From: Pampus argenteus
Taxonomy: Eukaryota; Chordata; Actinopteri; Scombriformes; Stromateidae
Length of the DNA: 64,000 nucleotides
Direction: 5' to 3'
Assembly: GCA_036937835.1 (NCBI GenBank)
Contig: CM072879.1
Coordinates: 1,424,001-1,488,000, forward strand
A program made the translations under genes and the position numbers. Under the pieces are notes generated by a model. That model made no database searches, was not told the origin of the DNA, and saw only the letters and a program-made list of their open reading frames with translations. Below are positions 35,393 through 48,034 of this stretch, one piece after another (the stretch's first letter is position 1; each line of letters begins with the position of its first letter).

Positions 35393-36634
35393 AGCTGCAG
35401 GAAGCTCTCAGAAGTGAGTTTTTTGGTCCTAATCATTCGAAATTAGTTACTTGTTGATGGCAAACATGGTTTTGATTGAAAATATTGCTCCTTGTTTAAG
35501 AAAAACTGTAGTTGTCAGTTTTGGCCTGAGAGAAAGCTATTTTTACAAATGTTACAGTAAAAGCTGCAGGAAGCTCTCAGAAGTGAGTTTTTTGGTCCTA
35601 ATCATTAGAAATCAGTTACTTGTTGATGGCAAATGTGGTTTTGAATGAAAATATTGGTCCTTGTTTAAGAAAAACTGTAATTGTCAGTTTTGGCCTGAGA
35701 GAAAGCTATTTGTACAAATGTTACAGTAAAAGCTGCAGGAAGCTCTCAGAAGTGAGTTTTTTGGTCCTAATCATTAGAAATCAGTTACTTGTTGATGGCA
35801 AACATGGTTTTGATTGAAAATATTGCTCCTTGTTTAAGAAAAACTGTAGTTGTCAGTTTTGGCCTGAGAGAAAGCTATTTTTACAAATGTTACAGTAAAA
35901 GCTGCAGGAAGCTCTCAGAAGTGAGTTTTTTGGTCCTAATCATTAGAAATCAGTTACTTGTTGATGGCAAACATGGTTTTGATTGAAAATATTGCTCCTT
36001 GTTTAAGAAAAACTGTAGTTGTCAGTTTTGGCCTGAGACAAAGCTATTTTTACAAATGTTACAGTAAAAGCTGCAGGAAGCTCTCAGAAGTGAGTTTTTT
36101 TGGTCCTAATCATCAGAAATCAGTTACTTGTTGATGGCAAACATGGTTTTGATTGAAAATATTGCTCATTGTTTAAGAAAAACTGTAGTTGTCAGTTTTG
36201 GCCTGAGACAAAGCTATTTTTACAAATGTTACAGTAAAAGCTGCAGGAAGCTCTCAGAAGTGAGTTTTTTGGTCCTAATCATTAGAAATCAGTTACTTGT
36301 TGACGGCAAACATAGTTTTGATTGAAAATATTGCTCCTTGTTTAAGAAAAACTGTAGTTGTCAGTTTTGGCCTGAGAGAAAGCTATTTTTACAAATGTTA
36401 CATTAAAAGCTGCAGGAAGCTCTCAGAAGTGAGTTTTTTGGTCCTAATCATTAGAAATCAGTTACTTGTTGATGGCAAACATGGTTTTCATTGAAAATAT
36501 TGCTCCTTGTTTAAGAAAAACTGTAGTTGTCAGTTTTGGCCTGAGAGAAAGCTATTTTTACAAATGTTACATTAAAAGCTGCAGGAAGCTCTCAGAAGTG
36601 AGTTTTTTGGTCCTAATCATTAGAAATCAGTTAC

Positions 36635-38324
36635 TTGTTGATGGCAAACATGGTTTTCATTGAAAATATTGATCCTTGTTTAAGAAAAACTGTAGTTGTC
36701 AGTTTTGGCCTGAGAGAAAGCTATTTTTACAAATGTTACAGTAAAAGCTGCAGGAAGCTCTCAGAAGTGAGTTTTTTGGTCCTAATCATTAGAAATCAGT
36801 TACTTGTTGATGGCAAACATGGTTTTCATTGAAAATATTGCTCCTTGTTTAAGAAAAACTGTAGTTGTCAGTTTTGGCCTGAGAGAAAGCTATTTTTACA
36901 AATGTTACAGTAAAAGCTGCAGGAAGCTCTCAGAAGTGAGTTTTTTGGTCCTAATCATTAGAAATCAGTTACTTGTTGATGACAAACATGGTTTTGATTG
37001 AAAATATTGCTCCTTGTTTAAGAAAAACTGTCGTTGTCAGTTTTGGCCTGAGAGAAAGCTATTTTTACAAATGTTACAGTAAAAGCTGCAGGAAGCTCTC
37101 AGAAGTGAGTTTTTTGGTCCTAATCATTAGAAATCAGTTACTTGTTGATGGCAAACATGGTTTTGATTGAAAATATTGCTCCTTGTTTAAGAAAAACTGT
37201 AGTTGTCAGTTTTGGCCTGAGACAAAGCTATTTTTACAAATGTTACAGTAAAAGCTGCAGGAAGCTCTCAGAAGTGAGTTTTTTGGTCCTAATCATTAGA
37301 AATCAGTTACTTGTTGATGGCAAACATGGTTTTGATTGAAAATATTGCTCCTTGTTTAAGAAAAACTGTAGTTGTCAGTTTTGGCCTGAGAGAAAGCTAT
37401 TTTTACAAATGTTACAGTAAAAGCTGCAGGAAGCTCTCAGAAGTGAGTTTTTTGGTCCTAATCATTAGAAATCAGTTACTTGTTGATGGCAAACATGGTT
37501 TTCATTGAAAATATTGATCCTTGTTTAAGAAAAACTGTAGTTGTCAGTTTTGGCCTGAGAGAAAGCTATTTTTACAAATGTTACAGTAAAAGCTGCAGGA
37601 AGCTCTCAGAAGTGAGTTTTTTGGTCCTAATCATTAGAAATCAGTTACTTGTTGATGGCAAACATGGTTTTCATTGAAAATATTGCTCCTTGTTTAAGAA
37701 AAACTGTAGTTGTCAGTTTTGGCCTGAGAGAAAGCTATTTTTACAAATGTTACAGTAAAAGCTGCAGGAAGCTCTCAGAAGTGAGTTTTTTGGTCCTAAT
37801 CATTAGAAATCAGTTACTTGTTGATGACAAACATGGTTTTGATTGAAAATATTGCTCCTTGTTTAAGAAAAACTGTAGTTGTCAGTTTTGGCCTGAGAGA
37901 AAGCTATTTTTACAAATGTTACAGTAAAAGCTGCAGGAAGCTCTCAGAAGTGAGTTTTTTGGTCCTAATCATTAGAAATCAGTTACTTGTTGATGGCAAA
38001 CATGGTTTTGATTGAAAATATTGCTCCTTGTTTAAGAAAAACTGTAGTTGTCAGTTTTGGCCTGAGACAAAGCTATTTTTACAAATGTTACAGTAAAAGC
38101 TGCAGGAAGCTCTCAGAAGTGAGTTTTTTGGTCCTAATCATTAGAAATCAGTTACTTGTTGATGGCAAACATGGTTTTGATTGAAAATATTGCTCCTTGT
38201 TTAAGAAAAACTGTAGTTGTCAGTTTTGGCCTGAGAGAAAGCTATTTTTACAAATGTTACAGTAAAAGCTGCAGGAAGCTCTCAGAAGTGAGTTTTTTGG
38301 TCCTAATCATTAGAAATCAGTTAC
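36635..38324 (+). repeat. Five-monomer (845-bp) tandem duplication, site 2
   Basis: The five types GATCC/CATTG, CATTG with GATGACAAAC end, GACAAAC plain, GAGACAAAG, plain start at 36635, 36804, 36973, 37142 and 37311, and again at 37480, 37649, 37818, 37987 and 38156. Visible differences are the CTGTCGTTG change (37031) in the first copy and the final CATTG/GATTG base. Confidence 0.92.
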
Positions 38325-38663
38325 TTGTTGATGGCAAACATGGTTTTGATTGAAAATATTGCTCCTTGTTTAAGAAAAACTGTAGTTGTCAGTTTTGGCC
38401 TGAGACAAAGCTATTTTTACAAATGTTACAGTAAAAGCTGCAGGAAGCTCTCAGAAGTGAGTTTTTTGGTCCTAATCATTAGAAATCAGTTACTTGTTGA
38501 TGGCAAACATGGTTTTCATTGAAAATATTGATCCTTGTTTAAGAAAAACTGTAGTTGTCAGTTTTGGCCTGAGAGAAAGCTATTTTTACAAATGTTACAG
38601 TAAAAGCTGCAGGAAGCTCTCAGAAGTGAGTTTTTTGGTCCTAATCATTAGAAATCAGTTACT

Positions 38664-41600
38664 TGTTGATGGCAAACATGGTTTTGATTGAAAATATTGA
38701 TCCTTGTTTAAGAAAAACTGTAGTTGTCAGTTTTGGCCTGAGAGAAAGCTATTTTTACAAATGTTACAGTAAAAGCTGCAGGAAGCTCTCAGAAGTGAGT
38801 TTTTTGGTCCTAATCATTAGAAATCAGTTACTTGTTGATGGCAAACATGGTTTTGATTGAAAATATTGATCCTTGTTTAAGAAAAACTGTAGTTGTCAGT
38901 TTTGGCCTGAGAGAAAGCTATTTTTACAAATGTTACAGTAAAAGCTGCAGGAAGCTCTCAGAAGTGAGTTTTTTGGTCCTAATCATTAGAAATCAGTTAC
39001 TTGTTGATGGCAAACATGGTTTTGTTGAAAATATTGATCCTTGTTTAAGAAAAACTGTAGTTGTCAGTTTTGGCCTGAGAGAAAGCTATTTTTACAAATG
39101 TTACAGTAAAAGCTGCAGGAAGCTCTCAGAAGTGAGTTTTTTGGTCCTAATCATTAGAAATCAGTTACTTGTTGATGGCAAACATGGTTTTCATTGAAAA
39201 TATTGCTCCTTGTTTAAGAAAAACTGTAGTTGTCAGTTTTGGCCTGAGAGAAAGCTATTTTTACAAATGTTACAGTAAAAGCTGCATGAAGCTCTCAGAA
39301 GTTTTTTTTTGGGCTCCTAATCATTAGAAATCAGTTACTTGTTGATGGCAAACATGGTTTTGTTGAAAATATTGCTCCTTATTTAAGAAAAACCGTAGTT
39401 GTCAGTTTTGGCCTGAGAGAAAGCTATTTTTACAAATGTTACAGTAAAAGCTGCAGGAAGCTCTCAGAAGTGAGTTTTTTGGTCCTAATCATTAGAAATC
39501 AGTTACTTGTTGATGGCAAACATGGTTTTGATTGAAAATATTGGTCCTTGTTTAAGAAAAACTGTAGTTGTCAGTTTTGGCCTGAGAGAAAGCTATTTGT
39601 ACAAATGTTACAGTAAAAGCTGCAGAAAGCTCTCAGAAGTGAGTTTTTTTGGTCCTAATCATTAGAAATTAGTTACTTGTTGATGGCAAACATGGTTTTG
39701 ATTGAAAATATGGCTCCTTGTTTAAGAAAAACTATAGTTGTCAGTTTTGGGCTTCTCTCGCCGAGAGAAAGCTATTTTTACAAATGTTACAGTAAAAGCT
39801 GCAGGAAGCTCTCAGAAGTGAGTTTTTTGGTCCTAATCATTAGAAATCAGTTACTTGTTGATGGCAAACATGGTTTTGATTGAAAATATTGCTCCTTGTT
39901 TAAGAAAAACTGTAGTTGTCAGTTTTGGCCTGAGAGAAAGCTATTTGTACAAATGTTACAGTAAAAGCTGCAGAAAGCTCTCAGAAGTGAGTTTTTTGGT
40001 CCTAATCATTAGAAATTAGTTACTTGTTGATGGCAAACATGGTTTTGATTGAAAATATGGCTCCTTGTTTAAGAAAAACTATAGTTGTCAGTTTTGGGCT
40101 TCTCTCGCCGAGAGAAAGCTATTTTTACAAATGTTACAGTAAAAGCTGCAGGAAGCTCTCAGAAGTGAGTTTTTTGGTCCTAATCATTAGAAATCAGTTA
40201 CTTGTTGATGGCAAACATGGTTTTGATTGAAAATATGGCTCCTTGTTTAAGAAAAACTATAGTTGTCAGTTTTGGGCTTCTCTCGCCGAGAGAAAGCTAT
40301 TTTTACATATGTTACAGTAAAAGCTGCAGGAAGCTCTCAGAAGTGGGATTTTTGGTCCTAATCATTAGAAATTAGTTACTTGTTGATGGCAAACATGGTT
40401 TTGATTGAAAATATTGCTCCTTGTTTAAGAAAAACTGTAGTTGTCAGTTTTGGCCTTCTCTCGCCGAGAGAAAGCTATTTTTACAAATGTTACATTAAAA
40501 GCTGCAGGAAGCTCTCAGAAGTAAGTTTTTTGGTCCTAATCATTAGAAATCAGTTACTTATTGATGGCAAACATGGTTTTGATTGAAAATATTGCTCCTT
40601 GTTTAAGAAAAACTATAGTTGTCAGTTTTGGGCTTCTCTCGCCGAGAGAAAGCTATTTTTACAAATGTTACAGTAAAAGCTGCAGGAAGCTCTCAGAAGT
40701 GAGTTTTTTGGTCCTAATCATTAGAAATCAGTTACTTGTTGATGGCAAACATGGTTTTGATTGAAAATATTGCTCCTTGTTTGAGAAAAACTATAGTTGT
40801 CAGTTTTGGCCTTCTCTCGCCGAGAGAAAGCTATCTTTACAAATGTTACAGTAAAAGCTGCAGGAAGCTCTCAGAAGTGAGTTTTTTGGTCCTAATCATT
40901 AGAAATCAGTTACTTGTTGATGGCAAACATGGTTTTGATTGAAAATATTGGTCCTTGTTTAAGAAAAACTGTAGTTGTCAGTTTTGGCCTGAGAGAAAGC
41001 TATTTGTACAAATGTTACAGTAAAAGCTGCAGAAAGCTCTCAGAAGTGAGTTTTTTTGGTCCTAATCATTAGAAATTAGTTACTTGTTGATGGCAAACAT
41101 GGTTTTGATTGAAAATATGGCTCCTTGTTTAAGAAAAACTATAGTTGTCAGTTTTGGGCTTCTCTCGCCGAGAGAAAGCTATTTTTACAAATGTTACAGT
41201 AAAAGCTGCAGGAAGCTCTCAGAAGTGAGTTTTTTGGTCCTAATCATTAGAAATCAGTTACTTGTTGATGGCAAACATGGTTTTGATTGAAAATATTGCT
41301 CCTTGTTTAAGAAAAACTGTAGTTGTCAGTTTTGGCCTGAGAGAAAGCTATTTGTACAAATGTTACAGTAAAAGCTGCAGAAAGCTCTCAGAAGTGAGTT
41401 TTTTGGTCCTAATCATTAGAAATTAGTTACTTGTTGATGGCAAACATGGTTTTGATTGAAAATATGGCTCCTTGTTTAAGAAAAACTATAGTTGTCAGTT
41501 TTGGGCTTCTCTCGCCGAGAGAAAGCTATTTTTACAAATGTTACAGTAAAAGCTGCAGGAAGCTCTCAGAAGTGAGTTTTTTGGTCCTAATCATTAGAAA

Positions 41601-41955
41601 TTAGTTACTTGTTGATGGCAAACATGGTTTTGATTGAAAATATGGCTCCTTGTTTAAGAAAAACTATAGTTGTCAGTTTTGGGCTTCTCTCGCCGAGAGA
41701 AAGCTATTTTTACATATGTTACAGTAAAAGCTGCAGGAAGCTCTCAGAAGTGGGATTTTTGGTCCTAATCATTAGAAATTAGTTACTTGTTGATGGCAAA
41801 CATGGTTTTGATTGAAAATATTGCTCCTTGTTTAAGAAAAACTATAGTTGTCAGTTTTGGGCTTCTCTCGCCGAGAGAAAGCTATTTTTACAAATGTTAC
41901 AGTAAAAGCTGCAGGAAGCTCTCAGAAGTGAGTTTTTTGGTCCTAATCATTAGAA
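38664..41955 (+). repeat. 3.3-kb block duplicated at +4486 (43150-46441)
   Basis: The block starts in short-only sequence, crosses the short-to-long junction at 39507 and ends in long sequence. Shared rare variants: the 9-T run with GGGCTCC (39302/43788), GCATGAAGC, CTTATTTAAG with ACCGTAG, TTATTGATGG without the usual GATAGA change (40559/45045) and AGCTATCTTTAC (near 40829/45315). A 1-bp deletion (TTTTTTGTCC near 43287) in the second copy shifts the offset by one at the left end. Confidence 0.94.
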
Positions 41956-41964
41956 ATCAGTTAC
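39507..41964 (+). repeat. Long-monomer domain I (10 long, 4 S1)
   Basis: Two partial tandem copies of a 1.4-kb unit: the S1 (ATTGGTCC, 7-T), long, S1, long run starting at 39507 recurs at 40914 (offset 1407). The right border at 41965 is an in-phase switch to a GAGACAAAG short monomer. Confidence 0.95.
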
Positions 41965-43992
41965 TTGTTGATGGCAAACATGGTTTTGATTGAAAATATT
42001 GCTCCTTGTTTAAGAAAAACTGTAGTTGTCAGTTTTGGCCTGAGACAAAGCTATTTTTACAAATGTTACAGTAAAAGCTGCAGGAAGCTCTCAGAAGTGA
42101 GTTTTTTGGTCCTAATCATTAGAAATCAGTTACTTGTTGATGGCAAACATGGTTTTGATTGAAAATATTGCTCCTTGTTTAAGAAAAACTGTAGTTGTCA
42201 GTTTTGGCCTGAGAGAAAGCTATTTTTACAAATGTTACAGTAAAAGCTGCAGGAAGCTCTCAGAAGTGAGTTTTTTGGTCCTAATCATTAGAAATCAGTT
42301 ACTTGTTGATGGCAAACATGGTTTTGATTGAAAATATTGCTCCTTGTTTAAGAAAAACTGTAGTTGTCAGTTTTGGCCTGAGACAAAGCTATTTTTACAA
42401 ATGTTACAGTAAAAGCTGCAGGAAGCTCTCAGAAGTGAGTTTTTTGGTCCTAATCATTAGAAATCAGTTACTTGTTGATGGCAAACATGGTTTTGATTGA
42501 AAATATTGATCCTTGTTTAAGAAAAACTGTAGTTGTCAGTTTTGGCCTGAGAGAAAGCTATTTTTACAAATGTTACAGTAAAAGCTGCAGGAAGCTCTCA
42601 GAAGTGAGTTTTTTGGTCCTAATCATTAGAAATCAGTTACTTGTTGATGGCAAACATGGTTTTCATTGAAAATATTGCTCCTTGTTTAAGAAAAACTGTA
42701 GTTGTCAGTTTTGGCCTGAGAGAAAGCTATTTTTACAAATGTTACAGTAAAAGCTGCAGGAAGCTCTCAGAAGTTTTTTTTTGGGCTCCTAATCATTAGA
42801 AATCAGTTACTTGTTGATGGCAAACATGGTTTTGATTGAAAATATTGCTCCTTGTTTAAGAAAAACTGTAGTTGTCAGTTTTTGCCTGAGACAAAGCTAT
42901 TTTTACAAATGTTACAGTAAAAGCTGCAGGAAGCTCTCAGAAGTGAGTTTTTTTGGTCATAATCATTAGAAATCAGTTACTTGTTGATGGCAAACATGGT
43001 TTTGATTGAAAATATTGCTCCTTGTTTAAGAAAAACTGTAGTTGTCAGTTTTGGCCTGAGAGAAAGCTATTTTTACAAATGTTACAGTAAAAGCTGCAGG
43101 AAGCTCTCAGAAGTGAGTTTTTTGGTCCTAATCATTAGAAATCAGTTACTTGTTGATGGCAAACATGGTTTTGATTGAAAATATTGATCCTTGTTTAAGA
43201 AAAACTGTAGTTGTCAGTTTTGGCCTGAGAGAAAGCTATTTTTACAAATGTTACAGTAAAAGCTGCAGGAAGCTCTCAGAAGTGAGTTTTTTGTCCTAAT
43301 CATTAGAAATCAGTTACTTGTTGATGGCAAACATGGTTTTGATTGAAAATATTGATCCTTGTTTAAGAAAAACTGTAGTTGTCAGTTTTGGCCTGAGAGA
43401 AAGCTATTTTTACAAATGTTACAGTAAAAGCTGCAGGAAGCTCTCAGAAGTGAGTTTTTTGGTCCTAATCATTAGAAATCAGTTACTTGTTGATGGCAAA
43501 CATGGTTTTGTTGAAAATATTGATCCTTGTTTAAGAAAAACTGTAGTTGTCAGTTTTGGCCTGAGAGAAAGCTATTTTTACAAATGTTACAGTAAAAGCT
43601 GCAGGAAGCTCTCAGAAGTGAGTTTTTTGGTCCTAATCATTAGAAATCAGTTACTTGTTGATGGCAAACATGGTTTTCATTGAAAATATTGCTCCTTGTT
43701 TAAGAAAAACTGTAGTTGTCAGTTTTGGCCTGAGAGAAAGCTATTTTTACAAATGTTACAGTAAAAGCTGCATGAAGCTCTCAGAAGTTTTTTTTTGGGC
43801 TCCTAATCATTAGAAATCAGTTACTTGTTGATGGCAAACATGGTTTTGTTGAAAATATTGCTCCTTATTTAAGAAAAACCGTAGTTGTCAGTTTTGGCCT
43901 GAGAGAAAGCTATTTTTACAAATGTTACAGTAAAAGCTGCAGGAAGCTCTCAGAAGTGAGTTTTTTGGTCCTAATCATTAGAAATCAGTTAC
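41965..43992 (+). repeat. Short-only domain J (12 monomers)
   Basis: Exactly 12 monomers, homologous in order to 15052-17100, carrying poly-T monomers at 42774-42782 and 43788-43796. Its right end belongs to the second copy of the 3.3-kb block. Confidence 0.95.
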
Positions 43993-46441
43993 TTGTTGAT
44001 GGCAAACATGGTTTTGATTGAAAATATTGGTCCTTGTTTAAGAAAAACTGTAGTTGTCAGTTTTGGCCTGAGAGAAAGCTATTTGTACAAATGTTACAGT
44101 AAAAGCTGCAGAAAGCTCTCAGAAGTGAGTTTTTTTGGTCCTAATCATTAGAAATTAGTTACTTGTTGATGGCAAACATGGTTTTGATTGAAAATATGGC
44201 TCCTTGTTTAAGAAAAACTATAGTTGTCAGTTTTGGGCTTCTCTCGCCGAGAGAAAGCTATTTTTACAAATGTTACAGTAAAAGCTGCAGGAAGCTCTCA
44301 GAAGTGAGTTTTTTGGTCCTAATCATTAGAAATCAGTTACTTGTTGATGGCAAACATGGTTTTGATTGAAAATATTGCTCCTTGTTTAAGAAAAACTGTA
44401 GTTGTCAGTTTTGGCCTGAGAGAAAGCTATTTGTACAAATGTTACAGTAAAAGCTGCAGAAAGCTCTCAGAAGTGAGTTTTTTGGTCCTAATCATTAGAA
44501 ATTAGTTACTTGTTGATGGCAAACATGGTTTTGATTGAAAATATGGCTCCTTGTTTAAGAAAAACTATAGTTGTCAGTTTTGGGCTTCTCTCGCCGAGAG
44601 AAAGCTATTTTTACAAATGTTACAGTAAAAGCTGCAGGAAGCTCTCAGAAGTGAGTTTTTTGGTCCTAATCATTAGAAATCAGTTACTTGTTGATGGCAA
44701 ACATGGTTTTGATTGAAAATATGGCTCCTTGTTTAAGAAAAACTATAGTTGTCAGTTTTGGGCTTCTCTCGCCGAGAGAAAGCTATTTTTACATATGTTA
44801 CAGTAAAAGCTGCAGGAAGCTCTCAGAAGTGGGATTTTTGGTCCTAATCATTAGAAATTAGTTACTTGTTGATGGCAAACATGGTTTTGATTGAAAATAT
44901 TGCTCCTTGTTTAAGAAAAACTGTAGTTGTCAGTTTTGGCCTTCTCTCGCCGAGAGAAAGCTATTTTTACAAATGTTACATTAAAAGCTGCAGGAAGCTC
45001 TCAGAAGTAAGTTTTTTGGTCCTAATCATTAGAAATCAGTTACTTATTGATGGCAAACATGGTTTTGATTGAAAATATTGCTCCTTGTTTAAGAAAAACT
45101 ATAGTTGTCAGTTTTGGGCTTCTCTCGCCGAGAGAAAGCTATTTTTACAAATGTTACAGTAAAAGCTGCAGGAAGCTCTCAGAAGTGAGTTTTTTGGTCC
45201 TAATCATTAGAAATCAGTTACTTGTTGATGGCAAACATGGTTTTGATTGAAAATATTGCTCCTTGTTTGAGAAAAACTATAGTTGTCAGTTTTGGCCTTC
45301 TCTCGCCGAGAGAAAGCTATCTTTACAAATGTTACAGTAAAAGCTGCAGGAAGCTCTCAGAAGTGAGTTTTTTGGTCCTAATCATTAGAAATCAGTTACT
45401 TGTTGATGGCAAACATGGTTTTGATTGAAAATATTGGTCCTTGTTTAAGAAAAACTGTAGTTGTCAGTTTTGGCCTGAGAGAAAGCTATTTGTACAAATG
45501 TTACAGTAAAAGCTGCAGAAAGCTCTCAGAAGTGAGTTTTTTTGGTCCTAATCATTAGAAATTAGTTACTTGTTGATGGCAAACATGGTTTTGATTGAAA
45601 ATATGGCTCCTTGTTTAAGAAAAACTATAGTTGTCAGTTTTGGGCTTCTCTCGCCGAGAGAAAGCTATTTTTACAAATGTTACAGTAAAAGCTGCAGGAA
45701 GCTCTCAGAAGTGAGTTTTTTGGTCCTAATCATTAGAAATCAGTTACTTGTTGATGGCAAACATGGTTTTGATTGAAAATATTGCTCCTTGTTTAAGAAA
45801 AACTGTAGTTGTCAGTTTTGGCCTGAGAGAAAGCTATTTGTACAAATGTTACAGTAAAAGCTGCAGAAAGCTCTCAGAAGTGAGTTTTTTGGTCCTAATC
45901 ATTAGAAATTAGTTACTTGTTGATGGCAAACATGGTTTTGATTGAAAATATGGCTCCTTGTTTAAGAAAAACTATAGTTGTCAGTTTTGGGCTTCTCTCG
46001 CCGAGAGAAAGCTATTTTTACAAATGTTACAGTAAAAGCTGCAGGAAGCTCTCAGAAGTGAGTTTTTTGGTCCTAATCATTAGAAATTAGTTACTTGTTG
46101 ATGGCAAACATGGTTTTGATTGAAAATATGGCTCCTTGTTTAAGAAAAACTATAGTTGTCAGTTTTGGGCTTCTCTCGCCGAGAGAAAGCTATTTTTACA
46201 TATGTTACAGTAAAAGCTGCAGGAAGCTCTCAGAAGTGGGATTTTTGGTCCTAATCATTAGAAATTAGTTACTTGTTGATGGCAAACATGGTTTTGATTG
46301 AAAATATTGCTCCTTGTTTAAGAAAAACTATAGTTGTCAGTTTTGGGCTTCTCTCGCCGAGAGAAAGCTATTTTTACAAATGTTACAGTAAAAGCTGCAG
46401 GAAGCTCTCAGAAGTGAGTTTTTTGGTCCTAATCATTAGAA
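43150..46441 (+). repeat. Second copy of the 3.3-kb block (from 38664)
   Basis: Monomer starts 43318, 44163, 44510, 44866, 45047, 45222, 45570 and 46273 correspond to 38832, 39677, 40024, 40380, 40561, 40736, 41084 and 41787. It diverges where this copy continues into TTATTGATGG/GATAGAAAATATGG (46452), while the first copy switches to short monomers. Confidence 0.93.
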
Positions 46442-48034
46442 ATCAGTTACTTATTGATGGCAAACATGGTTTTGATAGAAAATATGGCTCCTTGTTTAAG
46501 AAAAACTATAGTTGTCAGTTTTGGGCTTCTCTCGCCGAGAGAAAGCTATTTTTACAAATGTTACAGTAAAAGCTGCAGGAAGCTCTCAGAAGTGAGTTTT
46601 TTGGTCCTAATCATTAGAAATCAGTTACTTGTTGATGGCAAACATGGTTTTGATTGAAAATATTGCTCCTTGTTTAAGAAAAACTATAGTTGTCAGTTTT
46701 GGGCTTCTCTCGCCGAGAGAAAGCTATTTTTACAAATGTTACAGTAAAAGCTGCAGGAAGCTCTCAGAAGTGAGTTTTTTGGTCCTAATCATTAGAAATC
46801 AGTTACTTGTTGATGGCAAACATGGTTTTGATTGAAAATATTGCTCCTTGTTTAAGAAAAACTATAGCTGTCAGTTTTGGGCTTCTCTCGCCGAGAGAAA
46901 GCTATTTTTACAAATGTTACAGTAAAAGCTGTAGGAAGCTCTCAGAAGTGAGTTTTTTGGTCCTAATCATTAGAAATTAGTTACTTGTTGATGGCAAACA
47001 TGGTTTTGATTGAAAATATTGCTCCTTGTTTAAGAAAAACTATAGTTGTCAGTTTTGGGCTTCTCTCGCCGAGAGAAAGCTATTTTTACAAATGTTACAG
47101 TAAAAGCTGCAGGAAGCTCTCAGAAGTGAGTTTTTTGGTCCTAATCATTAGAAATCAGTTACTTGTTGATGGCAAACATGGTTTTGATTGAAAATATTGC
47201 TCCTTGTTTAAGAAAAACTGTAGTTGTCAGTTTTGGCCTTCTCTCGCCGAGAGAAAGCTATTTTTACAAATGTTACAGTAAAAGCTGCAGGAAGCTCTCA
47301 GAAGTGAGTTTTTTGGTCCTAATCATTAGAAATCAGTTACTTGTTGATGGCAAACATGGTTTTGATTGAAAATATTGGTCCTTGTTTAAGAAAAACTGTA
47401 GTTGTCAGTTTTGGCCTGAGAGAAAGCTATTTGTACAAATGTTACAGTAAAAGCTGCAGAAAGCTCTTAGAAGTGAGTTTTTTGGTCCTAATCATTAGAA
47501 ATCAGTTACTTGTTGATGGCAAACATGGTTTTGATTGAAAATATTGCTCCTTGTTTAAGAAAAACTGTAGTTGTCAGTTTTGGCCTGAGAGAAAGCTATT
47601 TGTACAAATGTTACAGTAAAAGCTGCAGAAAGCTCTCAGAAGTGAGTTTTTTGGTCCTAATCATTAGAAATTAGTTACTTGTTGATGGCAAACATGGTTT
47701 TGATTGAAAATATGGCTCCTTGTTTAAGAAAAACTATAGTTGTCAGTTTTGGGCTTCTCTCGCCGAGAGAAAGCTATTTTTACAAATGTGACAGTAAAAG
47801 CTGCAGGAAGCTCTCAGAAGTGAGTTTTTTGGTCCTAATCATTAGATATCAGTTACTTGTTGATGGCAAACATGGTTTTGATTGAAAATATGGCTCCTTG
47901 TTTAAGAAAAACTATAGTTGTCAGTTTTGGGCTTCTCTCGCCGAGAGAAAGCTATTTTTACATATGTTACAGTAAAAGCTGCAGGAAGCTCTCAGAAGTG
48001 AGTTTTTTGGTCCTAATCATTAGAAATCAGTTAC
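43993..48034 (+). repeat. Long-monomer domain K (17 long, 6 S1)
   Basis: Its left two-thirds is the 3.3-kb duplication. The remainder (46454-48034) repeats the subtype order of domain A (GATAGAAAAT, AGCTGTC/TGTAGG, plain long, GGCC-long, two S1, ACAAATGTGACAG long, ACATATG long). Private changes: GCTCTTAGAAG near 47464 and TTAGATATCAG near 47846, which creates GATATC. Confidence 0.94.

Larger units (their letters stand above)
28519..39506 (+). repeat. Short-only domain H (65 monomers)
   Basis: The largest short-only domain, with three successive passes through the short higher-order repeat, marked by GCTCATTG at 29365, 31732 and 36128. It includes the second copy of the 6328-offset block, segments shared with 8413-11457, 50063-52540 and 52092-54096, a five-monomer tandem duplication (36635-38324), and at the right end the block duplicated into 43150-46441. 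A single transversion, CTGTCGTTG (37031), is private. Confidence 0.95.
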
